64,000 bases of DNA from Streptomyces buecherae. GTDB taxonomy: Bacteria > Actinomycetota > Actinomycetes > Streptomycetales > Streptomycetaceae. The notes beneath the pieces are model-generated. The model saw nothing but the letters and a program-made list of their open reading frames with translations. It was not told the origin of the DNA and made no database searches. The stretch covers positions 3,560,501 to 3,624,500 of the forward strand of contig NZ_CP060404.1 of NCBI RefSeq assembly GCF_014295035.1, written 5' to 3'. How positions within the stretch are numbered: position 1 is the first letter of the stretch; every line of letters starts with the position of its first letter. The translations under genes were made by a program, and so were the position numbers. Below, piece after piece: positions 39,892 through 47,625 of this stretch.

Positions 39892-40442
39892 CGCAGCAGC
39901 CCCTTCATCTCGATCAGGGGCAGCGCGCCGAGCGCCGCTTCCTCCGCCTCGCGCGCGGCCTGCTCGCGGTTGACGCCGAGCTTGCCGCCCTGGATCTTCT
40001 GGTGGAGCTTGAGGATGGCGTCGAGCAGCATCTCGGGCCGGGGCGGGCAGCCGGGCAGGTAGATGTCGACCGGCACGATGTGGTCGACGCCCTGCACGAT
40101 GGCGTAGTTGTTGAACATCCCGCCGGACGAGGCGCACACGCCCATGGAGATGACCCACTTGGGGTTCGGCATCTGGTCGTAGACCTGCCGGAGCACGGGC
40201 GCCATCTTCTGGCTGACCCGGCCGGCGACGATCATGAGGTCGGCCTGCCGGGGCGAGCCGCGGAAGACCTCCATGCCGAAGCGGGCGAGGTCGTAGCGGC
40301 CGGCGCCGGTGGTCATCATCTCGATGGCGCAGCAGGCGAGGCCGAAGGTGGCCGGGAAGACCGACGACTTACGGACCCAGCCCGCGGCGCTCTCGACGGT
40401 CGTGAGCAGGAACCCGCTCGGCAGCTTCTCTTCGATACCCAT
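39888..40442 (-). CDS. nuoB: NADH-quinone oxidoreductase subunit B
   Basis: The 20-kDa subunit holding cluster N2, the final iron-sulfur centre before quinone; 184 residues. The cluster ligands are the paired cysteines in [10 protein letters not shown] plus [10 protein letters not shown] and [29 protein letters not shown] is the strongly conserved quinone-site helix. ATG 40442 starts 25 bp after nuoA with a GGGAGGAG-type site. Confidence 0.97.
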   Translation of the reverse strand: MGIEEKLPSGFLLTTVESAAGWVRKSSVFPATFGLACCAIEMMTTGAGRYDLARFGMEVFRGSPRQADLMIVAGRVSQKMAPVLRQVYDQMPNPKWVISMGVCASSGGMFNNYAIVQGVDHIVPVDIYLPGCPPRPEMLLDAILKLHQKIQGGKLGVNREQAAREAEEAALGALPLIEMKGLLR

Positions 40443-40467
40443 GGCGTTGTGGCTCCTCCCGCTTCCG

Positions 40468-40827
40468 TTAGTCCCATTCCAGGCCGCCGCGACGCCAGAC
40501 GTAGGCGTACGCGACGAAGACGGTGAGCACGAAGAGGAGCATCTCCACGAGCCCGAACAGGCCGAGCGCGTCGAAGGTGACGGCCCAGGGATAAAGGAAG
40601 ACGATCTCGATGTCGAAGACGATGAAGAGCATCGCCGTCAGGTAGTACTTGATCGGGAAACGCCCGCCACCGGCCGGCTGCGGGGTCGGCTCGATACCGC
40701 ACTCGTAGGCTTCGAGCTTCGCCCGGTTGTAGCGCTTGGGGCCGATGAACGTGGCCGCCACCACGGAGAAGATCGCAAAGCCTGCCCCGAGGGCTCCTAG
40801 TACGAGGATGGGCGCATAGGCGTTCAC
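40468..40827 (-). CDS. nuoA: NADH-quinone oxidoreductase subunit A
   Basis: The first gene of the operon; a three-helix membrane subunit, 119 residues. [11 protein letters not shown] in the first loop (conserved Glu-Cys-Gly quinone-site loop) and [13 protein letters not shown] (helix 2 with conserved Asp/Glu) identify it. GTG 40827 follows GAGGAGCG closely. Upstream are a 5' leader hairpin and a Rex operator. Confidence 0.96.
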   Translation of the reverse strand: MNAYAPILVLGALGAGFAIFSVVAATFIGPKRYNRAKLEAYECGIEPTPQPAGGGRFPIKYYLTAMLFIVFDIEIVFLYPWAVTFDALGLFGLVEMLLFVLTVFVAYAYVWRRGGLEWD

Positions 40828-40864
40828 CGCTCCTCGCTCCTCTCAGTCGACGATGACTGCTGGG

Positions 40865-40881
40865 CTCCCCCGGTGGGGGAG
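40865..40881 (-). other. hairpin in the nuoA leader
   Basis: CTCCCCC (40865-40871) and GGGGGAG (40875-40881) form a 7-bp stem with a 3-nt loop about 40 nt before the nuoA start. The flanking GGGCT/AGCCC can extend or compete with it. Confidence 0.4.
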
Positions 40882-40920
40882 GGCTGCTGAGCCCGCGCAC
40901 TGCCTCAAAGATCGCGAACA

Positions 40921-40936
40921 TGTGAGGCAGTTCACA
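40921..40936. promoter_or_regulatory. Rex operator upstream of nuoA
   Basis: TGTGAGGCAGTTCACA has perfect TGTGA/TCACA arms with the spacing of the Rex operator (TGTGAACGCGTTCACA-like), and flanking bases also fit. Rex is the NADH/NAD+-sensing repressor that controls nuo and cyd genes in Streptomyces (family knowledge). The site also lies within a larger 9-bp dyad ACTGCCTCA/TGAGGCAGT (40899-40907 and 40923-40931). Confidence 0.75.
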
Positions 40937-40952
40937 AGCCCGATTCGCCTGC

Positions 40953-40958
40953 ATCCTA
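40953..40958 (-). promoter_or_regulatory. candidate -10 of the nuo promoter
   Basis: TAGGAT on the minus strand (40958-40953) is the best -10 in the region. The Rex site would then cover about +10 to +25. No good -35 was found. The 710-bp gap 40828-41537 also has two TTGTGATCT copies (40970-40978, 41003-41011) and no gene that I can support. Confidence 0.4.
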
Positions 40959-41537
40959 TGCCTGTCGCCTTGTGATCTGCGACACGGGATACCGGACCGA
41001 GTTTGTGATCTCCACCACCTGACGAACGATCATGAAGTCGGATGAGCGGTGATCTCTCCACGGGAAGCGGCCGAGTGATCACCAAAGGTGACATTCAAGG
41101 GTGTTACCGCTGGTCAAACGAGTCTCGCTCTATCAAGAGATGGCCCATGCACGCAAATTGGCCATGGACGGCACGGCTTGATATAGGAGTCGAGGCGCCG
41201 GCGAGGTCTCGCACGACCCGCGACACCGCGACGGTGATCGTCGGCTCGCGCCTCCGTTCACGAGGCCCCCGGCCGTGACGTGCGCCACATCACCACCCGT
41301 ACGAGATCTCGATTTTGCGGCAACCCTTGGCACGGACCACCCGATGGTGATAGGCGCGTTCGACGTGCCGGTTGACCGCCAAAAGCCATGCGTAGGCCCA
41401 TGATCGCGAAAATCGGACAGGGCCCGGCCGGTCCCCATCAAGATCAACTTGGCCGAAAACTGGGCGCGTACACGCCAATTGTGGCGAGCGCCACGTTTGT
41501 TGTGAGCAACCTGTGCATCCTGATAGCCAGTGTTCTC

Positions 41538-42434
41538 ATGTCCCAGACCGCTCACATACCCAGCCACCGGAAGCCCCGCCGCTCCGCCTCGTCGCGAGCA
41601 CTTCGCGCAGGGGTGACCGGTGGCATCCTCACGCTCACGGTGGCCGGAACCGCTGTGTCGGCCTCCGCTGCCGAGCCCACCGCGGAGACGACGCAGGAGC
41701 TGCCCACGCTCACCGCCGACCTGGCGCTGAACACGGTGCAGTCCGCCGACGCCACCCAGCAGGCGGCCTTCAGCTACCAGCTCCAGGACCAGCAGGAGCA
41801 GGCGGCCGGCAAGGCCAAGTCGGAGGCCAAGAAGGCCAAGACCGAGGCCGAGCGCAAGGCCAAGGAGGCGAAGGAGCACGCCGAGCGCGCCGCCGCCAAG
41901 CGCGCCGCCGCCGCGGAGAAGGCCCGCGAGCAGCGCGCCTCCCGCACCGCCGAGCGCACCACGCTCAGCACCACGAGCACCACCAGCACCAGCTCCACCA
42001 GTGGCAACAGCTCCGACGCCTCGTCGTCCGACGCTTCCTCCACCCCGCGGACCGAGGCCCCCTCCACCTCGACCGGCAGCGGCAACGCCGCCGCGGTGGT
42101 CAACTTCGTCAAGGCGCAGGTCGGCAAGGCGTACATCCCCGGCGCCATGGGCCCGTCCTCGTACGACTGCTCCGGCCTCACCAGCGTCGCCTTCCGCCAG
42201 GTCGGCGTGACCCTGCCGCGCGTCTCGCAGGACCAGTCCACCTTCGGCACCCAGGTCTCCCTGAGCAACCTGCAGCCCGGCGACATCCTGTACTGGGGCA
42301 GCGCGGGCAGCGCCTACCACGTCGCGGTCTACATCGGCGACGGCCAGTTCGTCGGCGCCCAGAACTCCAACACCGGCGTGGTCCAGCGCAGCATGAGCTA
42401 CGACATGCCGACGGGCGCGGTGCGGGTGCTCTGA
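41538..42434 (+). CDS. secreted NlpC/P60 peptidoglycan endopeptidase
   Basis: A cell-wall hydrolase of 298 residues that cuts peptide stems of peptidoglycan. ATG 41538 starts a basic N-terminus and signal peptide (AGVTGGILTLTVAGTAVSASA, cut after ASA). A coiled-coil region of Ala/Lys/Glu repeats (about residues 75-135) and a Ser/Thr-rich linker lead to the C-terminal NlpC/P60 domain. The catalytic Cys is in SSYDCSGLTSVAF and the His in AYHVAVYIGDGQFVGA. The long AT-richer upstream region may carry complex regulation. I did not find the c-di-AMP riboswitch seen before some relatives. Confidence 0.9.
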   Translation: MSQTAHIPSHRKPRRSASSRALRAGVTGGILTLTVAGTAVSASAAEPTAETTQELPTLTADLALNTVQSADATQQAAFSYQLQDQQEQAAGKAKSEAKKAKTEAERKAKEAKEHAERAAAKRAAAAEKAREQRASRTAERTTLSTTSTTSTSSTSGNSSDASSSDASSTPRTEAPSTSTGSGNAAAVVNFVKAQVGKAYIPGAMGPSSYDCSGLTSVAFRQVGVTLPRVSQDQSTFGTQVSLSNLQPGDILYWGSAGSAYHVAVYIGDGQFVGAQNSNTGVVQRSMSYDMPTGAVRVL

Positions 42435-43082
42435 GCTTCGCCTTCGCGGCGGGCGTCTCTGATTTCGGTTGCGGCTTCGGTTGCGGCTTCGGGGGCCTGA
42501 GCTTCGAGGCGGCGCGCCTGAGGCTTCCGCTTCGGGGTGCGCGTCGTTGCCTCGCGCCGAGTTTGCCTCGTAGGCCGGCCTCGCGGCGGTTCGCGGGTTC
42601 GCCTCGTGGCGGGCGGTGTTCGTCCCTCGGCGTGTGGCGGGTGGTGCGCGTTCGCACGCCGTGTTGCCCGGTCGGGCAAGCCGTGGGTGGTCCCCGCGGG
42701 CGCTGTACGGCCCCTGCGTGGGCGCGTGAGCGCCGCGGGGGCGGTGGTGGCGGTGCGCGTTACGCGAGTGACGCGTGTGCTGCCTGAGCCGTACGGAGCC
42801 GCCTCGCAGGCCGCCTGTACGGCACAGAGCCGACGCGCGTCGTACGCGTACGTGTCATACGAAGGGCCGCCGCTTCCTCTTGGAGGGAGCGGCGGCCCTT
42901 CGGCGTTCTTCGCTGTAGGCGGGCGCGCGGGCGCGTGCCGTTGGCGCTCGCGGAGCGGTCGCGCTGCCCCCGCGTGGCCGAAGGGCGCTGTTGGGGGCGG
43001 GGGTTGGCCGGCGGGGCCTGCCGGCTGGCGACACCCCACGTTACGGTCGTGTACACGCATCTGTGCTGTGACGGGGGGTTAC
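42435..43082. other. 648-bp region with terminator, no supported gene
   Basis: Immediately after the endopeptidase come several GCGGCTTCGG-type imperfect repeats (42465-42500), then low-complexity GC-rich sequence with open but non-coding frames. The clear element is the terminator hairpin at 42860-42902. Confidence 0.5.
42860..42902 (+). terminator. 15-bp-stem terminator
   Basis: CGAAGGGCCGCCGCT (42860-42874) pairs perfectly with AGCGGCGGCCCTTCG (42888-42902), 13-nt loop, followed by a T-containing GTTCTTCGCT tract. Confidence 0.75.
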
Positions 43083-43307
43083 GTGGTCACCGTCATGCTG
43101 TTTCTGGGCTCGATCGTGGGCGCGGTGGTGGGGCTGGCCTGGAAGTTGGGGCGGCGGGGCGGGCTGCGGGGCGAGTCGGCGGACGAGTTACGCATCGAGC
43201 AACTGCGCCGACAACAGGCGAGCGGCGCGCGAGCCAGCTACAGCTCGATCAACGTGCGCAGCACGTTCGGCTTGACCGCCGAGGACAACCACAAGTACCA
43301 CCGGTGA
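43083..43307 (+). CDS. small single-helix membrane protein
   Basis: A 74-residue product from GTG 43083, which follows a GGGGGG ribosome-binding run. One hydrophobic helix at the N-terminus (VMLFLGSIVGAVVGLAWKLG) is followed by a basic and polar tail (ELRIEQLRRQQASGARASYS). Codon third positions are strongly GC-biased throughout, arguing that it is translated. No family recognised; it stands alone. Confidence 0.5.
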   Translation: MVTVMLFLGSIVGAVVGLAWKLGRRGGLRGESADELRIEQLRRQQASGARASYSSINVRSTFGLTAEDNHKYHR

Positions 43308-43404
43308 GGGGCTCTACGGGATACGCCCTGCCCTCTTGGCCAACAGCACCCCTGTCACCGCGGCTGTTTTCCCCTCAGCGCCGGTCAACAGTTTTGGCAA
43401 CGAT

Positions 43405-43677
43405 CTAAAAGTCGTACTCCTCGCCCATGGCAGCACAGACCTGACGACCGCCAGCCGCACGTGCCACAAATTCAATGCCGCCGTACTCGCACACTATTCG
43501 CGAAATATCGGTGCGCGGGGTCAGGCGCACCCGACACCATCCGAGCTCTATGCTGCCCGCCACAAGAAATGACCCATCGGCAGCGATGATTCCGGCTCCG
43601 TGCGCCCACACCGCCCACATCCTGTGGATCTCGGCGCGGACATTCACAGCCTTGCGGGAAATTCGCGCGTTGGGCAC
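43405..43677 (-). CDS. orphan protein at the end of the immunity-like cluster
   Basis: From GTG 43677 the product is 90 residues: VNVRAEIHRMWAVWAHGAGI, then SFLVAGSIELGWCRVRLTPR, ending CAAMGEEYDF. No family recognised. The same frame stays open upstream to 43800 with natural-looking sequence (GLEVLGPADEDTSPTVLEAI). The only start there with a good ribosome-binding site (AGGAG, six bases) is an ATT at 43791, giving 128 residues. An alternative is that a frameshift separates it from a TTG start at 43790. Lower GC and AT-ending codons match the neighbours in this cluster, not the rest of the window. Confidence 0.45.
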   Translation of the reverse strand: MPNARISRKAVNVRAEIHRMWAVWAHGAGIIAADGSFLVAGSIELGWCRVRLTPRTDISRIVCEYGGIEFVARAAGGRQVCAAMGEEYDF

Positions 43678-43944
43678 AACTTCAGTGTTCGCTACAGCCG
43701 AGATCGCTTCGAGAACCGTCGGCGATGTGTCCTCATCTGCGGGTCCCAGTACTTCGAGACCGACCGACGCAACTCCACCTCCACGCTCAATCGATTTCTC
43801 CTACTTCGCCGCGCCACAGAAACGTCGATGCATACCGCACACTCAACTAGGCATGTGCATGAAGTCTTCCAAGGCCGACCGTAGCCAGTCATAAAAGTGT
43901 GGATATTCCGCTCGCTGCTCCCACCCAGGGGTTGTGAACCTTTC

Positions 43945-44310
43945 TCACCCGCGAACCATGACGCGCGAAATCCGAGAGAATTGCTCCAACCAGTAATCGG
44001 GACAGTCGGAATCATCGATCTGTAGGTCGATCTCCGCACGCGAAGCCAGGACGAACACGATCCCTGCTACTCCTCCCAGGAGGCTTCGCAGAATTGGGTG
44101 ATTAGTAGACCAGTGACGCCGGAGTAGAGCTGTCGCAAAGGTGGCGAAAGACGTGGCGTTCAACTCGCATTCGTCGTCTACGACCGGACCGATACCCGTA
44201 CCCTCGCTCAACAGCGAGGCGATATCTTCAGCTTCGGCAACAAACAGCTTGGCGATGGAGCTCGAGGGATTCCATATATCACGGTCTGCAACGTGAAAGA
44301 AGCAGCTCAT
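43945..44310 (-). CDS. DUF6086-like protein
   Basis: A 121-residue protein resembling, as far as I recall, the DUF6086 family of Streptomyces. It has FHVADRDIWNPSSSIAKLFV near the N-terminus, TGIGPVVDDECELNATSFA in the middle and HPILRSLLGGVAGIVFVLAS as a conserved helix. Function unknown; such proteins are often found beside immunity or toxin genes. ATG 44310 shares a base with the stop of the upstream gene (TGATG), so the two are translated together. Unusually AT-rich codons for this genome. Confidence 0.6.
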   Translation of the reverse strand: MSCFFHVADRDIWNPSSSIAKLFVAEAEDIASLLSEGTGIGPVVDDECELNATSFATFATALLRRHWSTNHPILRSLLGGVAGIVFVLASRAEIDLQIDDSDCPDYWLEQFSRISRVMVRG

Positions 44311-45107
44311 CAAACCCCCCACCGCAGTACGACGTTTTGCACGCAGGCGCGCAGTTCATCGCCTGTCAGGTTTCCGGACTCCCAAGGACTCGCATCGAAC
44401 GAATATTCTTCGACAGCAGCGAAGATCTCTTGCATGTCCGATGCAATCCGCCCCCTCGCGCGCTCGCCATCATGTAACGCCTTCCGCCGGCCGGCCAACC
44501 AACCTTTGGCGAACTCTGGTGCGGAAATTTCCCCGTGCGCGAATGACCTCATCACCGCCAACTGCCGGGCCATCCCGGTCCTGGCCGGAACATCGCGAAG
44601 CGATCCCCAGGCGACATAACGTGCGGGGTACCTTCGCGCAACATCTTGGAGAGTAGGCACACGTGCTGAGAGCCGTCGAGCAGTTCTCTCGAACTGCGTT
44701 CGCAGGCGGTCGACACCTTCGCCTGCCGCCCCGCCCAGGAAGTGGGCATCGCCCGCGATGAGGGCGTAGCCATGTTCGGTGAAGAGAAGGGCTCCGCGGA
44801 GATTGGACGCGGCAACGAGTGCTGGCCGCCCTCGACATCGGTCACCAACCGCAGTATGCACCGATTCCTGCGACACGGCAGCTTCAGTCAGCGGCTGCTT
44901 CCCTCGACCCTCAGCAAGTGTGGATATCAGGATGACGCGCGCCCCACAGGAGCGACTTCCGGCTACCAAGCGGCGCACGTGATCTGAGCCGAGTCGGGTA
45001 CCAGCCACAACAGGGACAACGTGTTTATCATGCTGCGCGAGCCACTCTTCTGAGTACCGCTCCGGACCCGCGAGAGTACGGCCATTTAGCTCTTCGTTCG
45101 TTCGCAC
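44310..45107 (-). CDS. colicin-immunity-like protein with N-terminal domain
   Basis: A 265-residue protein, GTG 45107 with GGAGG at seven bases. The last 90 residues (QLAVMRSFAHGEISAPEFAK to ELRACVQNVVLRW) look like the bacterial colicin-immunity fold (Colicin_immun family): a small helical protein that blocks a cognate nuclease toxin. The first 170 residues form a separate alpha/beta domain (HVVPVVAGTRLGSDHVRRLV, ALLFTEHGYALIAGDAHFLG), perhaps a receptor or partner domain. No toxin gene is visible nearby. Start choice and family are inferred by eye. It is the first gene of a leftward low-GC cluster with the DUF6086-like and orphan genes. Confidence 0.6.
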   Translation of the reverse strand: MRTNEELNGRTLAGPERYSEEWLAQHDKHVVPVVAGTRLGSDHVRRLVAGSRSCGARVILISTLAEGRGKQPLTEAAVSQESVHTAVGDRCRGRPALVAASNLRGALLFTEHGYALIAGDAHFLGGAAGEGVDRLRTQFERTARRLSARVPTLQDVARRYPARYVAWGSLRDVPARTGMARQLAVMRSFAHGEISAPEFAKGWLAGRRKALHDGERARGRIASDMQEIFAAVEEYSFDASPWESGNLTGDELRACVQNVVLRWGV

Positions 45108-45491
45108 GTGCACCCCTCCACGAGGGACAGCCTCCCCCACGCCTCGCGTCCCGCATCGCTGGATTTCTGCCCCCGAAATGACACGGCCGCGCACTCGTCC
45201 ACCAGCCCCATGCGGCCCCCCTGCCACATCCCCCACACGACCACGCACAGCCGCCGCCGCAGCCGCCGTGACTGCGTACCGCACACACCGTACGACACTC
45301 CGTCAGCATGTTCGAGACCGGTCGGGCACCTGCTCGCCCGGGGTGCCCCGGCGTGCCCCCGGTTCACGACTTCCGGTGAGCTGTCGCCACAACGCCCTCC
45401 CCGCCGCCCCTGGTTCGCCACGCTCGGCGGTGCAGCGAGAGACGAGCGCTCGGCCGGCCACGCGCGGCCGAGCAGAACGAAGGGCTCAGCC
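45108..45491. other. 384-bp divergent intergenic region
   Basis: It lies between the leftward immunity-like gene and the rightward Rieske gene. The sequence is GC-rich and low complexity, and I see no gene and no clear promoter. The junction marks the change from the AT-richer cluster to normal composition. Confidence 0.4.
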
Positions 45492-46556
45492 ATGCAGGGA
45501 TGGAGCACCCGCCGCCGGGACGCGCGGCTCAGGCGACTGGGGCCGTCGCGGGTGGAGCGGACGGCGCGGTTGCCGTACCCCGACGGGTGGTTCGGGCTGG
45601 CGACCAGTCGGGAGGTCAGGCGCGGGGCGGTGGTGACGCGGCGGCTGATGGGGGACGACGTGGTGCTCTACCGCACCCGAGGCGGGCGCCTGCGCGCCGT
45701 ACGCCCCTTCTGTCCGCACCTCGGCGCGCACCTGGGCCACGGCGGGGCCGTGCGCGGCGAGAACCTCGTCTGCCCCTTCCACCACTTCGAGTTCGCCCCG
45801 GACGGGGCCTGCGTCGCCACCGGGTACGGCAGCAGCCCGCCGCCGAAGGCGCGGCTGGGGGCGCTGCCCGTACGGGAGGTGGACGACCTGATCTACGTGT
45901 GGCGGCACGCGCAGGGGCAGCCGCCCTCGTGGGAGATCGAGCCGTGGCCGCTCGACGCCGCGTACCCGACCCCGTACGGCAAGCGGCACCTGTTGCGTGA
46001 CCACCCGCAGGACGTGGTGGAGAACATCGTGGACTTCGGCCACCTGACGCCCATTCACGGCACGGTGGGCGAGGTGCTGAGCGAGCCACGGTTCGAGGCG
46101 GAGGGACTGCGCACCAGCTTCCGCATCCTGCCGGCCGGGCGCGACGCGGCGGCCTGGGTCTCGGCCGCGGCCCCGGAGTTGACGGTGCGGGTGCAGGGTC
46201 TCGGCATCGTCTACACGAGCGTCGAGGTGCCGAAGATCGGCTGTCACATCCGTACGGTGCTGACCGCCACGCCGGTGAGCCCGACCCACGTCGAGGTGTA
46301 CGTCTCCGGCACGATGTGGTTCGACCGGCTCGGGCGCGGCCGGGCGGCCGGCGCGCTGACCAGCGCCCTGTCCCGGCCACTGGCCTGGGTGGGCTCGTTC
46401 GACTTCGGCAAGGACTTCCCCGTCTGGGCCCACAAGACCTACCTGGAGCGCCCCCGGCTCGCCAAGGGCGACGGCCCGATCATGAACTACCGCCGCTGGG
46501 CCCGGCAGTTCTACAGCGAGCCGCTGGGGGCGGACGTCGCGGAGGAGGCCGGATAG
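45492..46556 (+). CDS. Rieske-type non-heme iron oxygenase
   Basis: The terminal oxygenase component of a Rieske monooxygenase, 354 residues. The [2Fe-2S] ligands are in FCPHLGAHLGHG (C-x-H) and CPFHHFEFAPDG (C-x2-H). The mononuclear iron site shows the expected N-x2-D-x2-H-x4-H pattern in ENIVDFGHLTPIHG. The overall layout resembles 3-ketosteroid 9-alpha-hydroxylase (KshA) and cholesterol-desaturase-like enzymes, so a hydrophobic polycyclic substrate is likely but unproven. It needs a reductase not found in the window. ATG 45492 has a weak AAGGG; the Rieske fold begins near TARLPYPDGW. Confidence 0.88.
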   Translation: MQGWSTRRRDARLRRLGPSRVERTARLPYPDGWFGLATSREVRRGAVVTRRLMGDDVVLYRTRGGRLRAVRPFCPHLGAHLGHGGAVRGENLVCPFHHFEFAPDGACVATGYGSSPPPKARLGALPVREVDDLIYVWRHAQGQPPSWEIEPWPLDAAYPTPYGKRHLLRDHPQDVVENIVDFGHLTPIHGTVGEVLSEPRFEAEGLRTSFRILPAGRDAAAWVSAAAPELTVRVQGLGIVYTSVEVPKIGCHIRTVLTATPVSPTHVEVYVSGTMWFDRLGRGRAAGALTSALSRPLAWVGSFDFGKDFPVWAHKTYLERPRLAKGDGPIMNYRRWARQFYSEPLGADVAEEAG

Positions 46557-46631
46557 CCATCGGGCGTGGGCCGGTGCCTCAGCGGGCGGCTCCACTCACG
46601 CCCGCGCGGAGAAATTTCCTACCGCCGGTGC

Positions 46632-46637
46632 TACGTT
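46632..46637 (+). promoter_or_regulatory. -10 of a leaderless antitoxin transcript
   Basis: TACGTT ends six bases before the ATG at 46644, and there is no ribosome-binding site, so the mRNA probably begins at the start codon. Confidence 0.5.
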
Positions 46638-46643
46638 TTATTC

Positions 46644-46874
46644 ATGACCGCACAGAACGCCGAGCGAGCCGGCAAGAGGTCCGTGTCGATGGCCCAGTCG
46701 TTGATCAGGGAAGTCGAGGAGCGTACGGGAAAGAGCGGCTTCTCCTCCGTCGTCGCCGAGGCCCTGGAAGAGTGGCTCGCCACCCAGAAGCTCCGCGAGG
46801 TCGTGGCCGCCGACCAGGAGGCGTTCGGGCCCGTCTCCCCCGAGGCTCGGCGGCAGGCGGAACAGGAGTGGTGA
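46644..46874 (+). CDS. antitoxin of a VapBC-type module
   Basis: A 76-residue protein with an N-terminal ribbon-helix-helix-like segment (GKRSVSMAQSLIREVEERTG, then FSSVVAEALEEWLATQKLRE) and an acidic C-terminal tail that would wrap the toxin. Such antitoxins dimerise, bind their own promoter and neutralise the PIN toxin. Its stop overlaps the toxin start (GTGA). It is apparently leaderless. The class is assigned from size, order and partner. Confidence 0.8.
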   Translation: MTAQNAERAGKRSVSMAQSLIREVEERTGKSGFSSVVAEALEEWLATQKLREVVAADQEAFGPVSPEARRQAEQEW

Positions 46875-47317
46875 GCAAGCGTCTCAAGGTCAAGCCCAAG
46901 AGTGAGGGCACGCTCGTCCTGGACGCCCAAGGGCTTTCCTTGCACGTCGACGGCGATGAGGGGATGCGGGCCCGCATCGAGGTCGCTCAGCAGAGCGGTC
47001 GTCGAGTGGCGCTGTCCGCCCTGACCCCGCTGGAAGTCCGCCGGACCGGGGCCGCCGCCAAGCGGCTCCAGTTCCTGCTGTCCCGGTTCGACGTCAAGCC
47101 GGTCAACGACGCGGTGATGGACGCCGCGGCGAAGCTCCTGGACGCCTCGGGTCTTGACGGGCACGAATGCCTGGTGGACGCGCTCGTGGTCGCCACGGCC
47201 GCCCTCTGCACGCCTCCGGTGCTCCTCGTCACATCGGACACGTCACACATTCCGGCCCTGTGCAAGGCTGCCAGGGAACTCCCCGGCGCTCCCACGGTGA
47301 GGATCGTCCACGTCTGA
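46871..47317 (+). CDS. PIN-domain toxin of a VapBC-type module
   Basis: A 148-residue PIN-fold endoribonuclease, expected to cleave RNA with Mg2+. The acidic active-site residues appear in order: LVLDAQGLSL (Asp), SALTPLEVRR (Glu), ECLVDALVVATA (Asp) and VTSDTSHIPAL (Asp). GTG 46871 overlaps the antitoxin stop; a GTG three bases earlier is possible. Its stop codon is exactly where an 86-bp copy of a downstream reductase gene begins, so the original 3' flank has been replaced. Confidence 0.85.
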   Translation: MSKRLKVKPKSEGTLVLDAQGLSLHVDGDEGMRARIEVAQQSGRRVALSALTPLEVRRTGAAAKRLQFLLSRFDVKPVNDAVMDAAAKLLDASGLDGHECLVDALVVATAALCTPPVLLVTSDTSHIPALCKAARELPGAPTVRIVHV

Positions 47318-47402
47318 GGTGTCCTTGAGGACGCGCGGGTAGCGCTCCAGCGCGGCCTCGCGCTGGGCGGCGGTCGGGCGGGCCTTGGCCTGGACGATGA
47401 CC
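47317..47402 (-). pseudogene. 86-bp duplicated fragment of the downstream reductase gene
   Basis: Identical over all 86 bases to 48390-48475, in the same orientation. In the intact gene this stretch encodes about 28 residues (VIVQAKARPTAAQREAALER and onward). Here it has no start and runs into unrelated sequence. It begins at the last base of the toxin stop codon. Confidence 0.9.
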
Positions 47403-47534
47403 ACAGCGTCCCGCGGCAGGCGTGAGACCCGCCAGCGGACTGATCAGGGGGGCTCGGCCGTACGGAACGCGACCCCGAGGGCGGCTGCGGAGCGCCTGGC
47501 ACGGCGGTCATCGACCCGGCCGACAGGCGTGCGC

Positions 47535-47565
47535 TTGCCTTCAACCATGGTTGAGGTTCTACGTT
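47535..47565 (+). promoter_or_regulatory. MerR-type promoter with 19-bp spacer and operator
   Basis: TTGCCT (47535-47540) and TACGTT (47560-47565) are separated by 19 bp, the over-long spacing characteristic of promoters activated by MerR-family regulators. The spacer is occupied by the perfect palindrome TCAACCATGGTTGA (47541-47554), the position where MerR/SoxR-type proteins bind. It should start transcription at 47572. Confidence 0.75.
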
Positions 47566-47571
47566 CTCGGT

Positions 47572-47625
47572 ATGGCCCGCACCGCAGCGCGGACCCGCAC
47601 CGGAGTGCCAGGAGGGTACCCATGA
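47572..47625 (+). CDS. leaderless 17-codon upstream ORF
   Basis: ATG 47572 lies exactly at the predicted transcription start (six bases after the -10), so it would be read as a leaderless message. It encodes MARTAARTRTGVPGGYP and its TGA overlaps the ATG of the MarR-type gene (ATGA). This couples it to that gene, which has its own GGAGG inside the small ORF. Confidence 0.5.
   Translation: MARTAARTRTGVPGGYP

Noticed and set aside
40980..41537. Cyclic-di-AMP (ydaO-type) riboswitch before the NlpC/P60 gene
   Set aside because: Such riboswitches precede similar Streptomyces genes, but I could not find the conserved core motifs here.
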